Assembly (NCBI RefSeq): GCF_034931025.1
Contig: NZ_JAYGIL010000002.1
Span: forward strand, 186,001 to 250,000
Reading direction: 5' to 3'
Origin: Arcicella gelida
GTDB lineage: Bacteria > Bacteroidota > Bacteroidia > Cytophagales > Spirosomataceae
Length of the DNA stretch: 64,000 nucleotides
The position numbers were made by a program, and so were the translations under genes. Shown in pieces: positions 1 through 7,656 of the stretch. Position 1 is the stretch's first letter. Every line of letters begins with the position of its first letter. The notes below the pieces were generated by a model. That model searched no databases. It saw nothing but the letters and a program-made list of their open reading frames with translations, and had not been told where the DNA came from.

Positions 1-615
1 GGTTATAAAGTAGCTGATAAAATGAAAGCTCACGGTGCAAATGCTTCTACTTTCTCTGACTGGTGGGCTTATAAAATGGAAGTAAAAGAAGCGATTCCTT
101 TCAATGCTGCTTTGATGACGAAAGTTGGGGTGAATACTTCTATCAACTCTGATGATGCAGAAATGGCTCGTCGTTTGAACCAAGAAGCTGCCAAAACAGT
201 AATGTATGGCGGTATGACTGAAGAACAAGCTTGGAAAATGGTTACTTTGAATCCAGCAAAAATGTTGCATTTAGATAATCGTTTAGGAAGTATCAAAGTT
301 GGTAAAGATGCAGACGTAGTGTTATGGAATAATAATCCACTTTCTGTTTACGCTAAACCTGAGAAAGTAATTATAGACGGTGCTACTTATTTCGACCTTG
401 AGAAAGACAAAGAATTACGTTTAAAAATTGCTGCTGAACGTAATCGCATTACTCAAAAAATGTTGAATGCTAAAGCGGGCGGAGCTGCTACGGTAAAACC
501 AGAAGTTAGAAGACCAAGATTATTCGTTTGTAATTCTGAAGGTGACTTAACTGAGGAAACTGGTGCTTATAAAGAAACTGGTGTATCTCAATCTGAAGGT
601 CATGACCATGATTAA
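1..615 (+). CDS. Amidohydrolase family protein, C-terminal part (cut by window start)
   Basis: The reading frame is open from base 1, so the N-terminus lies outside the window; about 204 residues remain. They match the C-terminal half of the imidazolonepropionase-like amidohydrolase family: the segment NSDDAEMARRLNQEAAKT carries the metal-binding/catalytic Asp expected at the end of the TIM barrel, then MVTLNPAKMLHLDNRLGSIKVGKDADVVLW is the usual closing beta-sandwich segment (split here: NPAKMLHLD, GSIKVGKDADVV). The tail ends in a short His/Asp-rich GHDHD stretch. A second family member follows 114 bp downstream on the same strand, so the two are probably co-transcribed and exported together. 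Substrate is unknown; secreted dipeptidase- or prolidase-like roles are possible. Confidence 0.85.
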   Translation, partial: GYKVADKMKAHGANASTFSDWWAYKMEVKEAIPFNAALMTKVGVNTSINSDDAEMARRLNQEAAKTVMYGGMTEEQAWKMVTLNPAKMLHLDNRLGSIKVGKDADVVLWNNNPLSVYAKPEKVIIDGATYFDLEKDKELRLKIAAERNRITQKMLNAKAGGAATVKPEVRRPRLFVCNSEGDLTEETGAYKETGVSQSEGHDHD

Positions 616-729
616 TAGTTGTGATTGAGTGAATAGCGAATGAGTGATTTACAGCATTACATTTACTCATCAACTTTAAACTCATGAACTCATAGACTGA
701 ATTAAAACATTTTTTCAAAAGAACATACA

Positions 730-2034
730 ATGAAAAACATAAAATACATATATAGCCTTGTATTCCTATTGCTGGCGAATACAATATTTGCCCAAAACCA
801 AGCCGCAGGTTCTCCCCAAACAAAAGCCATAGCTTTGACGGGTGCTACGATTCATACAGCCTCAGGAAAAGTAATTCAAAACGGAGTAATCGTTTTTGAT
901 AAAGGAATTATTACTGCCGTTGGCGATGCTAATACGACTTTTAATAAATCGAATACAGAAGTAATTGACGTAGCTGGAAAAAGTGTTTATCCAGGTTTAA
1001 TTTCACCTGCTAACCAATTAGGAATGGTTGAAATTGAAGCTGTTCGTGCAACGGACGACCAAGCTGAAATTGGACCATTCAACCCACACGTTCGTGCTTT
1101 GATTGCTTATAATACAGATTCAGAATTGATTCCAACAGTAAGAAGTAATGGTATTTTGTTGACACAAGCTACTCCACAAGGTGATATTATTACTGGAATG
1201 TCATCAATTATGCAATTGGATGGTTGGAACTGGGAAGATGCAGTCTTGAAAAAAGACGATGGTGTTCATATCAATTGGATTGGCTATTTCAAACGTGAAT
1301 TTGATTTTGCTTCTTTCACTGCAACGACAAAAAGAAATGATAAAAGAGATGAATTATTAAGAGAAATCGACAAAACTTTTGATGATGCCATTGCATACGC
1401 TCAAGTAAAAAAACCAGCGGTTATTAATGTGAAATTGGAAGCGATGAAAGGACTTTTTGATGGTTCAAAAAATCTTTACATTTCTGCTGATTATGGAAAA
1501 GAAATCATTGAAGCAGTTCAATTTGCTAAAGCTAAAGGAGTAAAGAAAATCGTAATTATCGGTGGTGAAGAATCATTATTAGCGGCTGATTTCTTGAAAG
1601 AAAACAACGTTCCAGTTATCGTCGGAACAACGCACCGTTTGCCAAACAAAGTGGATGACGATACTGATTTACCTTATAAATTGCCACAATTATTACAGCA
1701 AAAAGGTGTTTTAGTTGGCTTAGCTTATATCGGCTTAAACTGGAGAACTCGTAATTTACCTTTCGTAGCGGGAACTGTTGCTGGTCACGGAATGGATAAA
1801 GAAGATGCTCTAAAATTAATCACTGCCAACAATGCAAAAATCTTAGGTATTGATAAATATGTAGGTACTTTAGAAGTAGGCAAACATGCAACTTTGATAG
1901 TTTCTGCTGGCGATGTATTGGATATGCGTACTGCGAAAGTAGAACAAGCATTTATCCAAGGTCGCAAAGTAGATTTAGACGACAAACAAAAACGTTTGTA
2001 TAAAAAATATACTGAGAAATATGGCACAAAGTAG
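730..2034 (+). CDS. Secreted amidohydrolase-like protein, probably lacking the metal site
   Basis: 434 residues with a clear signal peptide (MKNIKYIYSLVFLLLANTIFAQ). The overall pattern is that of the imidazolonepropionase-like amidohydrolases: an N-terminal sandwich (GATIHTASGKVIQNG), the 'YPGLI' turn entering the barrel, and the closing GTLEVGKHATLIV segment. However, the position where active members have the HxH metal motif reads PGLISPANQLGM, and the usual SDD near the end of the barrel reads GLNWRTRNL. I see no replacement ligands. It directly follows the partial amidohydrolase that keeps its Asp, so it may be a non-catalytic partner or may use a different chemistry. Start is set by the signal peptide. 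Family certain, activity unclear. Confidence 0.85.
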   Translation: MKNIKYIYSLVFLLLANTIFAQNQAAGSPQTKAIALTGATIHTASGKVIQNGVIVFDKGIITAVGDANTTFNKSNTEVIDVAGKSVYPGLISPANQLGMVEIEAVRATDDQAEIGPFNPHVRALIAYNTDSELIPTVRSNGILLTQATPQGDIITGMSSIMQLDGWNWEDAVLKKDDGVHINWIGYFKREFDFASFTATTKRNDKRDELLREIDKTFDDAIAYAQVKKPAVINVKLEAMKGLFDGSKNLYISADYGKEIIEAVQFAKAKGVKKIVIIGGEESLLAADFLKENNVPVIVGTTHRLPNKVDDDTDLPYKLPQLLQQKGVLVGLAYIGLNWRTRNLPFVAGTVAGHGMDKEDALKLITANNAKILGIDKYVGTLEVGKHATLIVSAGDVLDMRTAKVEQAFIQGRKVDLDDKQKRLYKKYTEKYGTK

Positions 2035-2042
2035 ATTTCATT

Positions 2043-2094
2043 AAAAATAAAGAAAGCCTCTTCTCTAAAATGAGTTGAGGCTTTCTTTATTTTT
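2043..2094. terminator. Bidirectional intrinsic terminator
   Basis: Perfect 18-bp inverted repeat (2043-2060 against 2077-2094), with A-rich and T-rich outer ends on both strands. It sits between the convergent amidohydrolase (+) and UDG-like (-) genes and can serve both. Confidence 0.9.
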
Positions 2095-2106
2095 AGAAGA
2101 TACATA

Positions 2107-2784
2107 TTAAATATTTTCAAAAATAGTATTACCTATTCTATCTTTATCTTCATTTGAAGTAAATGAACCACTCGGATGTGGAATACCAAACACTTTTATT
2201 CCGTTTAGCTCACCTTTAACTACTAAACGCTTTTTTCCTTTAAGTATCACTTGCGACTTTATATTTAATCTATCGAAACAGCTTGTACCAAGACAAATGA
2301 TAATTTTAGGTTGAATAACATTAATCAATAAATCTTTGGTTAGCTCAACATTCTTTTTAAAAATTGCTGACCCATTTTTTCTACGTAATAAATCATGAAT
2401 ATTTGGCGTATTGAAATAAATGAGATTCATCAACATATAATCATTGAAAAACTCGTACTTTTCAAAAAATCTTTTGAGTTTTATCCAGACTTTCCATGTT
2501 TCTAATTTTTCTATATCAGGATTAGCTTGTATAAATCGTTCGGGAGTCATTCTATTATGTTCTATCAAATTCCAAATAGGATTTTTGTAAAGACTTTCAT
2601 AAGGGTATGCTTTTCCTCCAGGGTTAATTCCTAAGAAAATTACATTAGGTTTATACTTCGGGGCTGTTTGAAATGCATAAAATGATAAGTCTAATTCCTT
2701 ATTTTCAGGATTTGTTACAACTGTGTGTAAATAATCAACAGTATTTTTTGACCATTCTAATAATGCTTCTTCAAATTCATTCAT
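2107..2784 (-). CDS. Uracil-DNA glycosylase superfamily-like protein
   Basis: 225 residues, no signal peptide. Two motifs identify the UDG fold: GINPGG near residue 52 (motif A region, water-activating loop) and IPHPSGS near residue 200 (motif B, DNA-intercalating loop), separated by the hydrophobic strand PKIIICLGTSC that leads into the core. In this superfamily such proteins excise uracil or related damaged bases, but many relatives are uncharacterised and the motifs do not match family 1 or 4 exactly; no iron-sulfur cysteine cluster is seen. The downstream neighbour on the other strand is an amidohydrolase; upstream on the same strand is a Fic protein 70 bp away. Substrate remains open. 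Confidence 0.7.
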   Translation of the reverse strand: MNEFEEALLEWSKNTVDYLHTVVTNPENKELDLSFYAFQTAPKYKPNVIFLGINPGGKAYPYESLYKNPIWNLIEHNRMTPERFIQANPDIEKLETWKVWIKLKRFFEKYEFFNDYMLMNLIYFNTPNIHDLLRRKNGSAIFKKNVELTKDLLINVIQPKIIICLGTSCFDRLNIKSQVILKGKKRLVVKGELNGIKVFGIPHPSGSFTSNEDKDRIGNTIFENI

Positions 2785-2854
2785 GTTGTATTATATTAAT
2801 TTAAGTAAATTAGTTTTTATGTAAGTTTGTATAAGTATATCCTGTAAATAATCA

Positions 2855-3955
2855 TCATTGTTGATTCAACCAATATCGTGTGCTTTTCAACGTTCCAGTT
2901 TTAGTTAATGCAGTTATATTTACTAATTCTTGTAAATCACGAGTAACAGTTGCGTTAGATGCCCCTGAAATCGTTTTATAATTACCAGCACTCAAGCCTC
3001 CTTTGAATCCTTCTACTCCTGCTTCAAACATTCTTAGTATAACTTTGCTTTGTCTTTCATTCAATAAGTCTTTGTACTGATTAAAAAACTTTGTCTTAAA
3101 AATTAAAAAACTAACCATTCGTATGGTATAATCTTGTGCTTGCAAAGTCAATTCTGCAAAATATGTTAAATAAGCGTCTATGTTCAATTGATGATTGCAG
3201 GATTGTATCGCTTGGTAATAGGCTTTTTTTTGTGAGTCGATTACTTTTGCAAACGAAGTAAGTGCTGGTTTTCCTATTCGTTGCGAAATCGCTTTAGCTA
3301 CTAAAGCTCTGCCGATACGTCCATTTCCATCTTCAAAAGGGTGAATTATTTCAAAATATAAATGTGTAATCCCTGCAAAAATAAAGGTTGAAACTTTTTG
3401 ATTATTAGTTAAATTCTCCTGATACCAATTCAAAAATGTATCCATTTCAGCCTTTACTTGTCCAGAAGGCGGTGCTTCATAAAACACTCGTGGAGCAGAC
3501 AAATTCCCTGATATAATTTGCATCGGTTCTTCATGTGTCCGATAGCTACCAATAGTTTCTATATCACGTCGCCCATTCATTAACATTTTATGCCATTTAA
3601 AAAGCATTTCATGGTTGAGCGTTTTATCATAATTCACATACAAATCCACCATCATTTCGGCTACGCCAGCAGCATTTGGTGGAACTTGTCGAAAATCTGT
3701 TTTCAAACCTAAATGCTTTCTAATAGAGCTTTGTACAGATTCTCTACTAAGAATTTCCCCCTCAATACTTGAGGTAGAAACAGCTTCTTGCGATAGAATT
3801 TCTACTTTTAAATTTTCTAATCCTTCGGCTTCAATATGCTGAATAGCTCCCCATATTTTACCAGTGTTACGTTCAAACTCCAACTCATAAATGAGTAGCT
3901 TTGATGGGTCATATTCAAAATTAGCCCAATTTTTATCTTGCCAAATCCAACGCAT
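2855..3955 (-). CDS. Fic family protein (class II, N-terminal inhibitory helix)
   Basis: 366 residues. The catalytic Fic motif HPFEDGNGRIGR is at residues 205-216, with all key residues present (His205 base, Asn211, Gly212, Arg213, Arg216). The inhibitory motif (S/T)xxxE(G/N) is at residues 61-66 (TSSIEG), which defines class II, self-inhibited Fic enzymes. The N-terminal ~85 residues match the DUF4172 extension and the C-terminal ~60 residues look like a winged-helix domain (GNYKTISGASNATVTRDLQEL). The known family reaction is transfer of AMP from ATP to target hydroxyls. The start ATG at 3953-3955 lies within one arm of a nested dyad, and with the C-terminal winged helix this suggests autoregulation. 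Target protein unknown. Confidence 0.92.
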   Translation of the reverse strand: MRWIWQDKNWANFEYDPSKLLIYELEFERNTGKIWGAIQHIEAEGLENLKVEILSQEAVSTSSIEGEILSRESVQSSIRKHLGLKTDFRQVPPNAAGVAEMMVDLYVNYDKTLNHEMLFKWHKMLMNGRRDIETIGSYRTHEEPMQIISGNLSAPRVFYEAPPSGQVKAEMDTFLNWYQENLTNNQKVSTFIFAGITHLYFEIIHPFEDGNGRIGRALVAKAISQRIGKPALTSFAKVIDSQKKAYYQAIQSCNHQLNIDAYLTYFAELTLQAQDYTIRMVSFLIFKTKFFNQYKDLLNERQSKVILRMFEAGVEGFKGGLSAGNYKTISGASNATVTRDLQELVNITALTKTGTLKSTRYWLNQQ

Positions 3956-4028
3956 GAGCGATAAGTTTTACTTTTATAACTCAAAAATACTACATTTCAT
4001 GAGTTATAAAAGCTTTTTTTATCGCTCA
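3955..4028. promoter_or_regulatory. Nested dyad over the fic start, candidate operator
   Basis: Two perfect inverted repeats share the same centre at 3991.5: an outer 10-bp pair (TGAGCGATAA at 3955-3964 with TTATCGCTCA at 4019-4028) and an inner 13-bp pair (3971-3983 with 4000-4012, core TTATAACTCA). The outer arm begins at the fic start codon. Symmetry of two separate arms around one centre suits binding by a pair of dimers, possibly the Fic winged helix; an mRNA hairpin covering the start is the alternative. Confidence 0.6.
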
Positions 4029-4166
4029 TAGCAATACTTGTAAAATTATTTATCTTTTGACAATCAAGGATTTTCGCTATTTATTCCTTAACAGGTAAGA
4101 ACAGGCAAACATTCTTCTTCAAAAATTGTATTTTCGTTTGAATATCCATAATCAACACAAACGAAA

Positions 4167-6560
4167 ATGAAAGTACTTCAAGCTTTACTCTTTTCATTAC
4201 TTTTTTCCATCTCCCTTTCAGCACAAAAAGCCAGTCAAAAGGTTTTAACACAGCGTTGGCAAGCCGACTGGATTGCTCCACAAAATGTCAATCTGAAAGA
4301 TTTTGGAGTATTCCATTTCCGAAAAAATTTTGAATTAGCTCAAAAACCTGCTCAGTTTATCATCAATGTATCTGGTGATAATCGTTATAGACTTTTCGTG
4401 AATGGACATTTCATCGGAACGGGTCCGGCCCGAAGTGATTTAATGCACTGGAATTTTGAAACTTTTGACATTGCCCAATACCTCAATCAAGGTAAAAATA
4501 CCATTGCTGCCGTCGTTTGGAATTTTGGAGAATATATGCCTGCTGCACAGATAAGTAATAAAACAGGCTTTATTGTACAAGGAAATACGGAACTGGAAAG
4601 CGTTGTAAATACCAACCAAACATGGAAAGTATTTCAAAATCAAGCTTATAAACCTATACCAGTGGATGGCAGAAAGCTTCGTACCTATATTGTTGTTGGT
4701 TGTGGCGAAGAAGTAGAAGCAGATAAATTTCCTACCAACTGGGAAAAACCATCATTTGATGATAGTCAGTGGACAAATGCACGTACTTTAGGACATGGTT
4801 ATATTACTGGTACAGGTTCTGGAGCAGAATGGTATTTAGTACCAAGGAGTATTCCGCAAATGGAGGAGATTCACCAAAATATTAATAGTATTAGAAGATA
4901 TGAAAGTTCTAAAACATTAACAATCAATGATAATTGGTTGAAAGGGAAAGGTACTTTAACCATTCCTGCTAATAGTAAAACTACTATTTTATTAGACCAA
5001 ACTTTTGAAACGGTGGCTTATCCAGAAATAATTGTCAGCGGAGGAAAAGATTCAAAAATTAACTTTACTTATGCCGAAGCGTTGATTGATGATAAATGGG
5101 TAAGAGGCAACAGAAATGAAATTGAAGGAAAACATATTATTGGCATTCAAGATATATTCCGTCCAGATGGACAAGCCAAAAAAAGTTTCAGACCGCTTTG
5201 GTTTAGAACTTATCGCTACATAGAAATCACGATTGAAACCAAAGAACAAGCTTTAACAATCAATGATTTTTATGGTATCAAAACGGGTTATCCTTTTGAA
5301 GAAAAAGGTAATTTCACAAGTAATGACCCAAGTTTACAAAATATTTGGAAAGTAGGCTGGCAAACGGCTCGTTTATGTGCTGGCGAAAGTTATTTCGATT
5401 GCCCTTATTACGAACAATTACAATATACTGGCGATACCAGAATTCAGGCATTAATTTCATTATATGTTTCGGGCGACGACCGTTTGATGCGTAAAGCATT
5501 GACAGATTATGATAATTCAATGACTTCAGAAGGTTTAACACAAAGTCGTTATCCTTGCAATACGCCTCAAATCATTCCTACGTTCTCTTTGTTTTGGGTT
5601 TCTATGACTTACGATTATTGGATGCACCGCAAAGATGATGCTTTTGTTAAATCGCTTCTACCGAATATAGAAAAAGTATTAGGTTGGTACGAAAGAAAAA
5701 TTGATCCACAAAAAAATATGTTGGGTGCAATGAGATGGTGGTCGTTTGTGGATTGGGCAAAGCCTTGGAAATGGAATCCAATATCAGACATCGGCGGTGT
5801 TCCAGATGGAGCTACAGATGGAAATTCATCAATTATTAGTTTCCAATACGCTTATACTTTGCGACAAGCTGCCGCTATTTTTGAAACTTATGGAGACAAA
5901 GACAAAGCTATTTATTACCGTACTCTGGCAGATTTAATCTCAAAATCAAGCTACGAACAATGTTGGGATGAAAGTAAAAATGAAGTAGCCGACACACCCG
6001 AAAAAAAGGCATTTAGTCAGCATGCCAATATTTTCGCCATACTTGCTAATGCCGTGCCAAGAGCCAATGAAAAAGCAATTATGGATAAAATTTTGAAAGA
6101 CCAAAGTCTGACTCAAGCTACTTTTTACTTCCGTTTCTATCTAACGCAAGCTTTAAAAAAAGCAGGAAATGCCAATTTATATTACAGTACTTTAACACCT
6201 TGGCGAGATATGTTAAATATCGGTTTAAGTACTTTTGCAGAACAAACAGACCCAACTCGTTCAGATTGTCACGCTTGGTCAGCATCTCCCAATTATGATT
6301 TTTTATCGACGATTTGTGGGATTATGCCAGATGCACCGGGCTTTGAAGAAGTACGCATTCAACCAGCTTTAGCGGATTTAGAAAACGTATCAGGAAAGGT
6401 ACCACACCCATCAGGAGAAATCACAGTTAAGCTAAAACGTAAAGGTAAAACAGGTATTTCTGGAGAAGTAAACCTCCCTTCTAACCTTTCAGGAAGATTT
6501 GTTTGGAATGGTAAAAGTATTGCCTTGAAAGGCGGTTTGCAAAATGTAGATGTAGATTAA
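4167..6560 (+). CDS. Secreted alpha-L-rhamnosidase, GH78
   Basis: 797 residues with signal peptide MKVLQALLFSLLFSISLSAQ. An N-terminal beta-sandwich region (residues ~30-230, including VSGDNRYRLFVNGHFIG) precedes a second sandwich and an (alpha/alpha)6 barrel. The barrel starts with YFDCPYYEQLQYTGDTR; Asp411 and Glu416 lie where Bacteroidota GH78 enzymes have their acid region, and WWSFVDWAKPW and DATDGNSS-like segments follow. The enzyme should remove terminal alpha-L-rhamnose from plant glycosides or polysaccharides in the periplasm or outside the cell. It stands alone: no SusC/SusD pair or rhamnose catabolic gene is next to it. It is divergent from fic and shares the 211-bp gap with the fic dyad. 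Confidence 0.88.
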   Translation: MKVLQALLFSLLFSISLSAQKASQKVLTQRWQADWIAPQNVNLKDFGVFHFRKNFELAQKPAQFIINVSGDNRYRLFVNGHFIGTGPARSDLMHWNFETFDIAQYLNQGKNTIAAVVWNFGEYMPAAQISNKTGFIVQGNTELESVVNTNQTWKVFQNQAYKPIPVDGRKLRTYIVVGCGEEVEADKFPTNWEKPSFDDSQWTNARTLGHGYITGTGSGAEWYLVPRSIPQMEEIHQNINSIRRYESSKTLTINDNWLKGKGTLTIPANSKTTILLDQTFETVAYPEIIVSGGKDSKINFTYAEALIDDKWVRGNRNEIEGKHIIGIQDIFRPDGQAKKSFRPLWFRTYRYIEITIETKEQALTINDFYGIKTGYPFEEKGNFTSNDPSLQNIWKVGWQTARLCAGESYFDCPYYEQLQYTGDTRIQALISLYVSGDDRLMRKALTDYDNSMTSEGLTQSRYPCNTPQIIPTFSLFWVSMTYDYWMHRKDDAFVKSLLPNIEKVLGWYERKIDPQKNMLGAMRWWSFVDWAKPWKWNPISDIGGVPDGATDGNSSIISFQYAYTLRQAAAIFETYGDKDKAIYYRTLADLISKSSYEQCWDESKNEVADTPEKKAFSQHANIFAILANAVPRANEKAIMDKILKDQSLTQATFYFRFYLTQALKKAGNANLYYSTLTPWRDMLNIGLSTFAEQTDPTRSDCHAWSASPNYDFLSTICGIMPDAPGFEEVRIQPALADLENVSGKVPHPSGEITVKLKRKGKTGISGEVNLPSNLSGRFVWNGKSIALKGGLQNVDVD

Positions 6561-6586
6561 TTTTTTAGTTTTGTCAACTTTTTGAG

Positions 6587-6621
6587 ATACTGTGGCAACT
6601 TTTAAAAAGTTGTCACAGTAT
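6587..6621. terminator. Intrinsic terminator between convergent genes
   Basis: Hairpin of 17 bp (6587-6603 with 6605-6621) with one G-T pair and a one-base gap, directly after the rhamnosidase stop and just beyond the 3' end of the opposite-strand Rpn gene. It may serve both. Confidence 0.75.
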
Positions 6622-6624
6622 AAG

Positions 6625-7521
6625 CTATACCAAACGGTTAATCTCCTCTTCTGAAAGACCAGTTATTTGAATAATCATCTCGACAGACATTCCCATAGCA
6701 AGCATGTTTTGGGCAACTTCTATCTTTCCTTCAATTTTCCCCTCTATCTTTCCTTTGATGATTCCTTTTATTTCCCCTTCCATTTCACCTTCTTCTCTCG
6801 CTGTATCTAAAGAGTTCTTTAAATCTCTGTAATACTTCAAACTATCTTCATAAGATAATACTTGAGCAGGTGTGAATTTAGCTATTTCAGCTGTTTCAAA
6901 TACTTTTTCAAAGATTTGTTCTCGTAAACTTTCGGGGATTCTATCTAATTTATTAAGGTTACTGATAACATATAACCATTTATCAAATCTCGTTTCTAAT
7001 TCATCTATCGTTTTTTTGAACTTTGGCATTTCTAAGTAGATAAAAGTCAACTTATCATAGAATATTTTATTAGTTTCTATGTCCTTCAACTTTACATCGT
7101 ACCTAAATTTATCAGGTTCATTTTTATCTGCTTCAAATACAAAGTCAAGAATTGCGATGGTATAAACTGCTTTTAATTCATAATTCCAATCTGCTCTTTT
7201 AGCTTGCTCTCTGATGGGAAAAGTTGAGTAATAGACTGTTCTATCTTTAAAGAAATTCTGCTTCGATTTCTGTAGCTCTACAATAAATTTCTCGCCACGT
7301 TCATTTTCACAATACAAATCAAAAATTGCTTTTCTATCTAGTTCTGTTAGACCAAGATGCTCTGTTTTTAGATATGTTAATTCCTTAATTTGCCCTTGTT
7401 CTTCTTTTAATAATTCGTTCAGAAAATCCAATAACAAATCCTTGTTCAACTCTTCGCCAAACAATTTCTTAAAACCATAATCGGTAAAAGGATTGATATA
7501 TTTCTCTACAAACTCTGCCAT
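6625..7521 (-). CDS. Rpn-family PD-(D/E)XK nuclease/transposase-like protein
   Basis: 298 residues. The N-terminus (KYINPFTDYGFKKLFGEE) is the signature opening of Rpn/PDDEXK_2 proteins. The nuclease core shows an acidic residue followed by ExQ in FDLYCENERGEKFIVELQKSKQ (residues ~68-90). The middle part is helical and the C-terminus has a Gly/Lys/Glu repeat run (EGEIKGIIKGKIEGKIEGK) followed by a small helical tail (MGMSVEMIIQITGLSEEEI). Members are linked to recombination-promoting DNA cleavage and are often annotated as transposases, but no terminal repeats are visible here. A -7-like TATCTTTG (minus strand, 7539-7546) sits 18 bp upstream of the ATG. Confidence 0.85.
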   Translation of the reverse strand: MAEFVEKYINPFTDYGFKKLFGEELNKDLLLDFLNELLKEEQGQIKELTYLKTEHLGLTELDRKAIFDLYCENERGEKFIVELQKSKQNFFKDRTVYYSTFPIREQAKRADWNYELKAVYTIAILDFVFEADKNEPDKFRYDVKLKDIETNKIFYDKLTFIYLEMPKFKKTIDELETRFDKWLYVISNLNKLDRIPESLREQIFEKVFETAEIAKFTPAQVLSYEDSLKYYRDLKNSLDTAREEGEMEGEIKGIIKGKIEGKIEGKIEVAQNMLAMGMSVEMIIQITGLSEEEINRLV

Positions 7522-7538
7522 TTGTCTATAATTTTAAA

Positions 7539-7546
7539 CAAAGATA
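7539..7546 (-). promoter_or_regulatory. Candidate -7 element of the rpn promoter
   Basis: Minus-strand TATCTTTG matches the Bacteroidota -7 consensus TANNTTTG and is correctly placed just upstream of the Rpn start. No convincing TTTG -33 box at 19-21 bp. Confidence 0.4.
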
Positions 7547-7656
7547 CAATTTTCGGAAAACTGATAGATTAAATCTTTATTCATAAAAATCAATCATATA
7601 AAACTCAAAATATTATTTAGTACTTACGCTAAAAGCTTGTGCTAATTGATTAGGGT

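Noticed and set aside
6625..7521. Rpn gene as part of an insertion sequence
   Set aside because: No terminal inverted repeats or target duplications found at its flanks; only a terminator hairpin is present.
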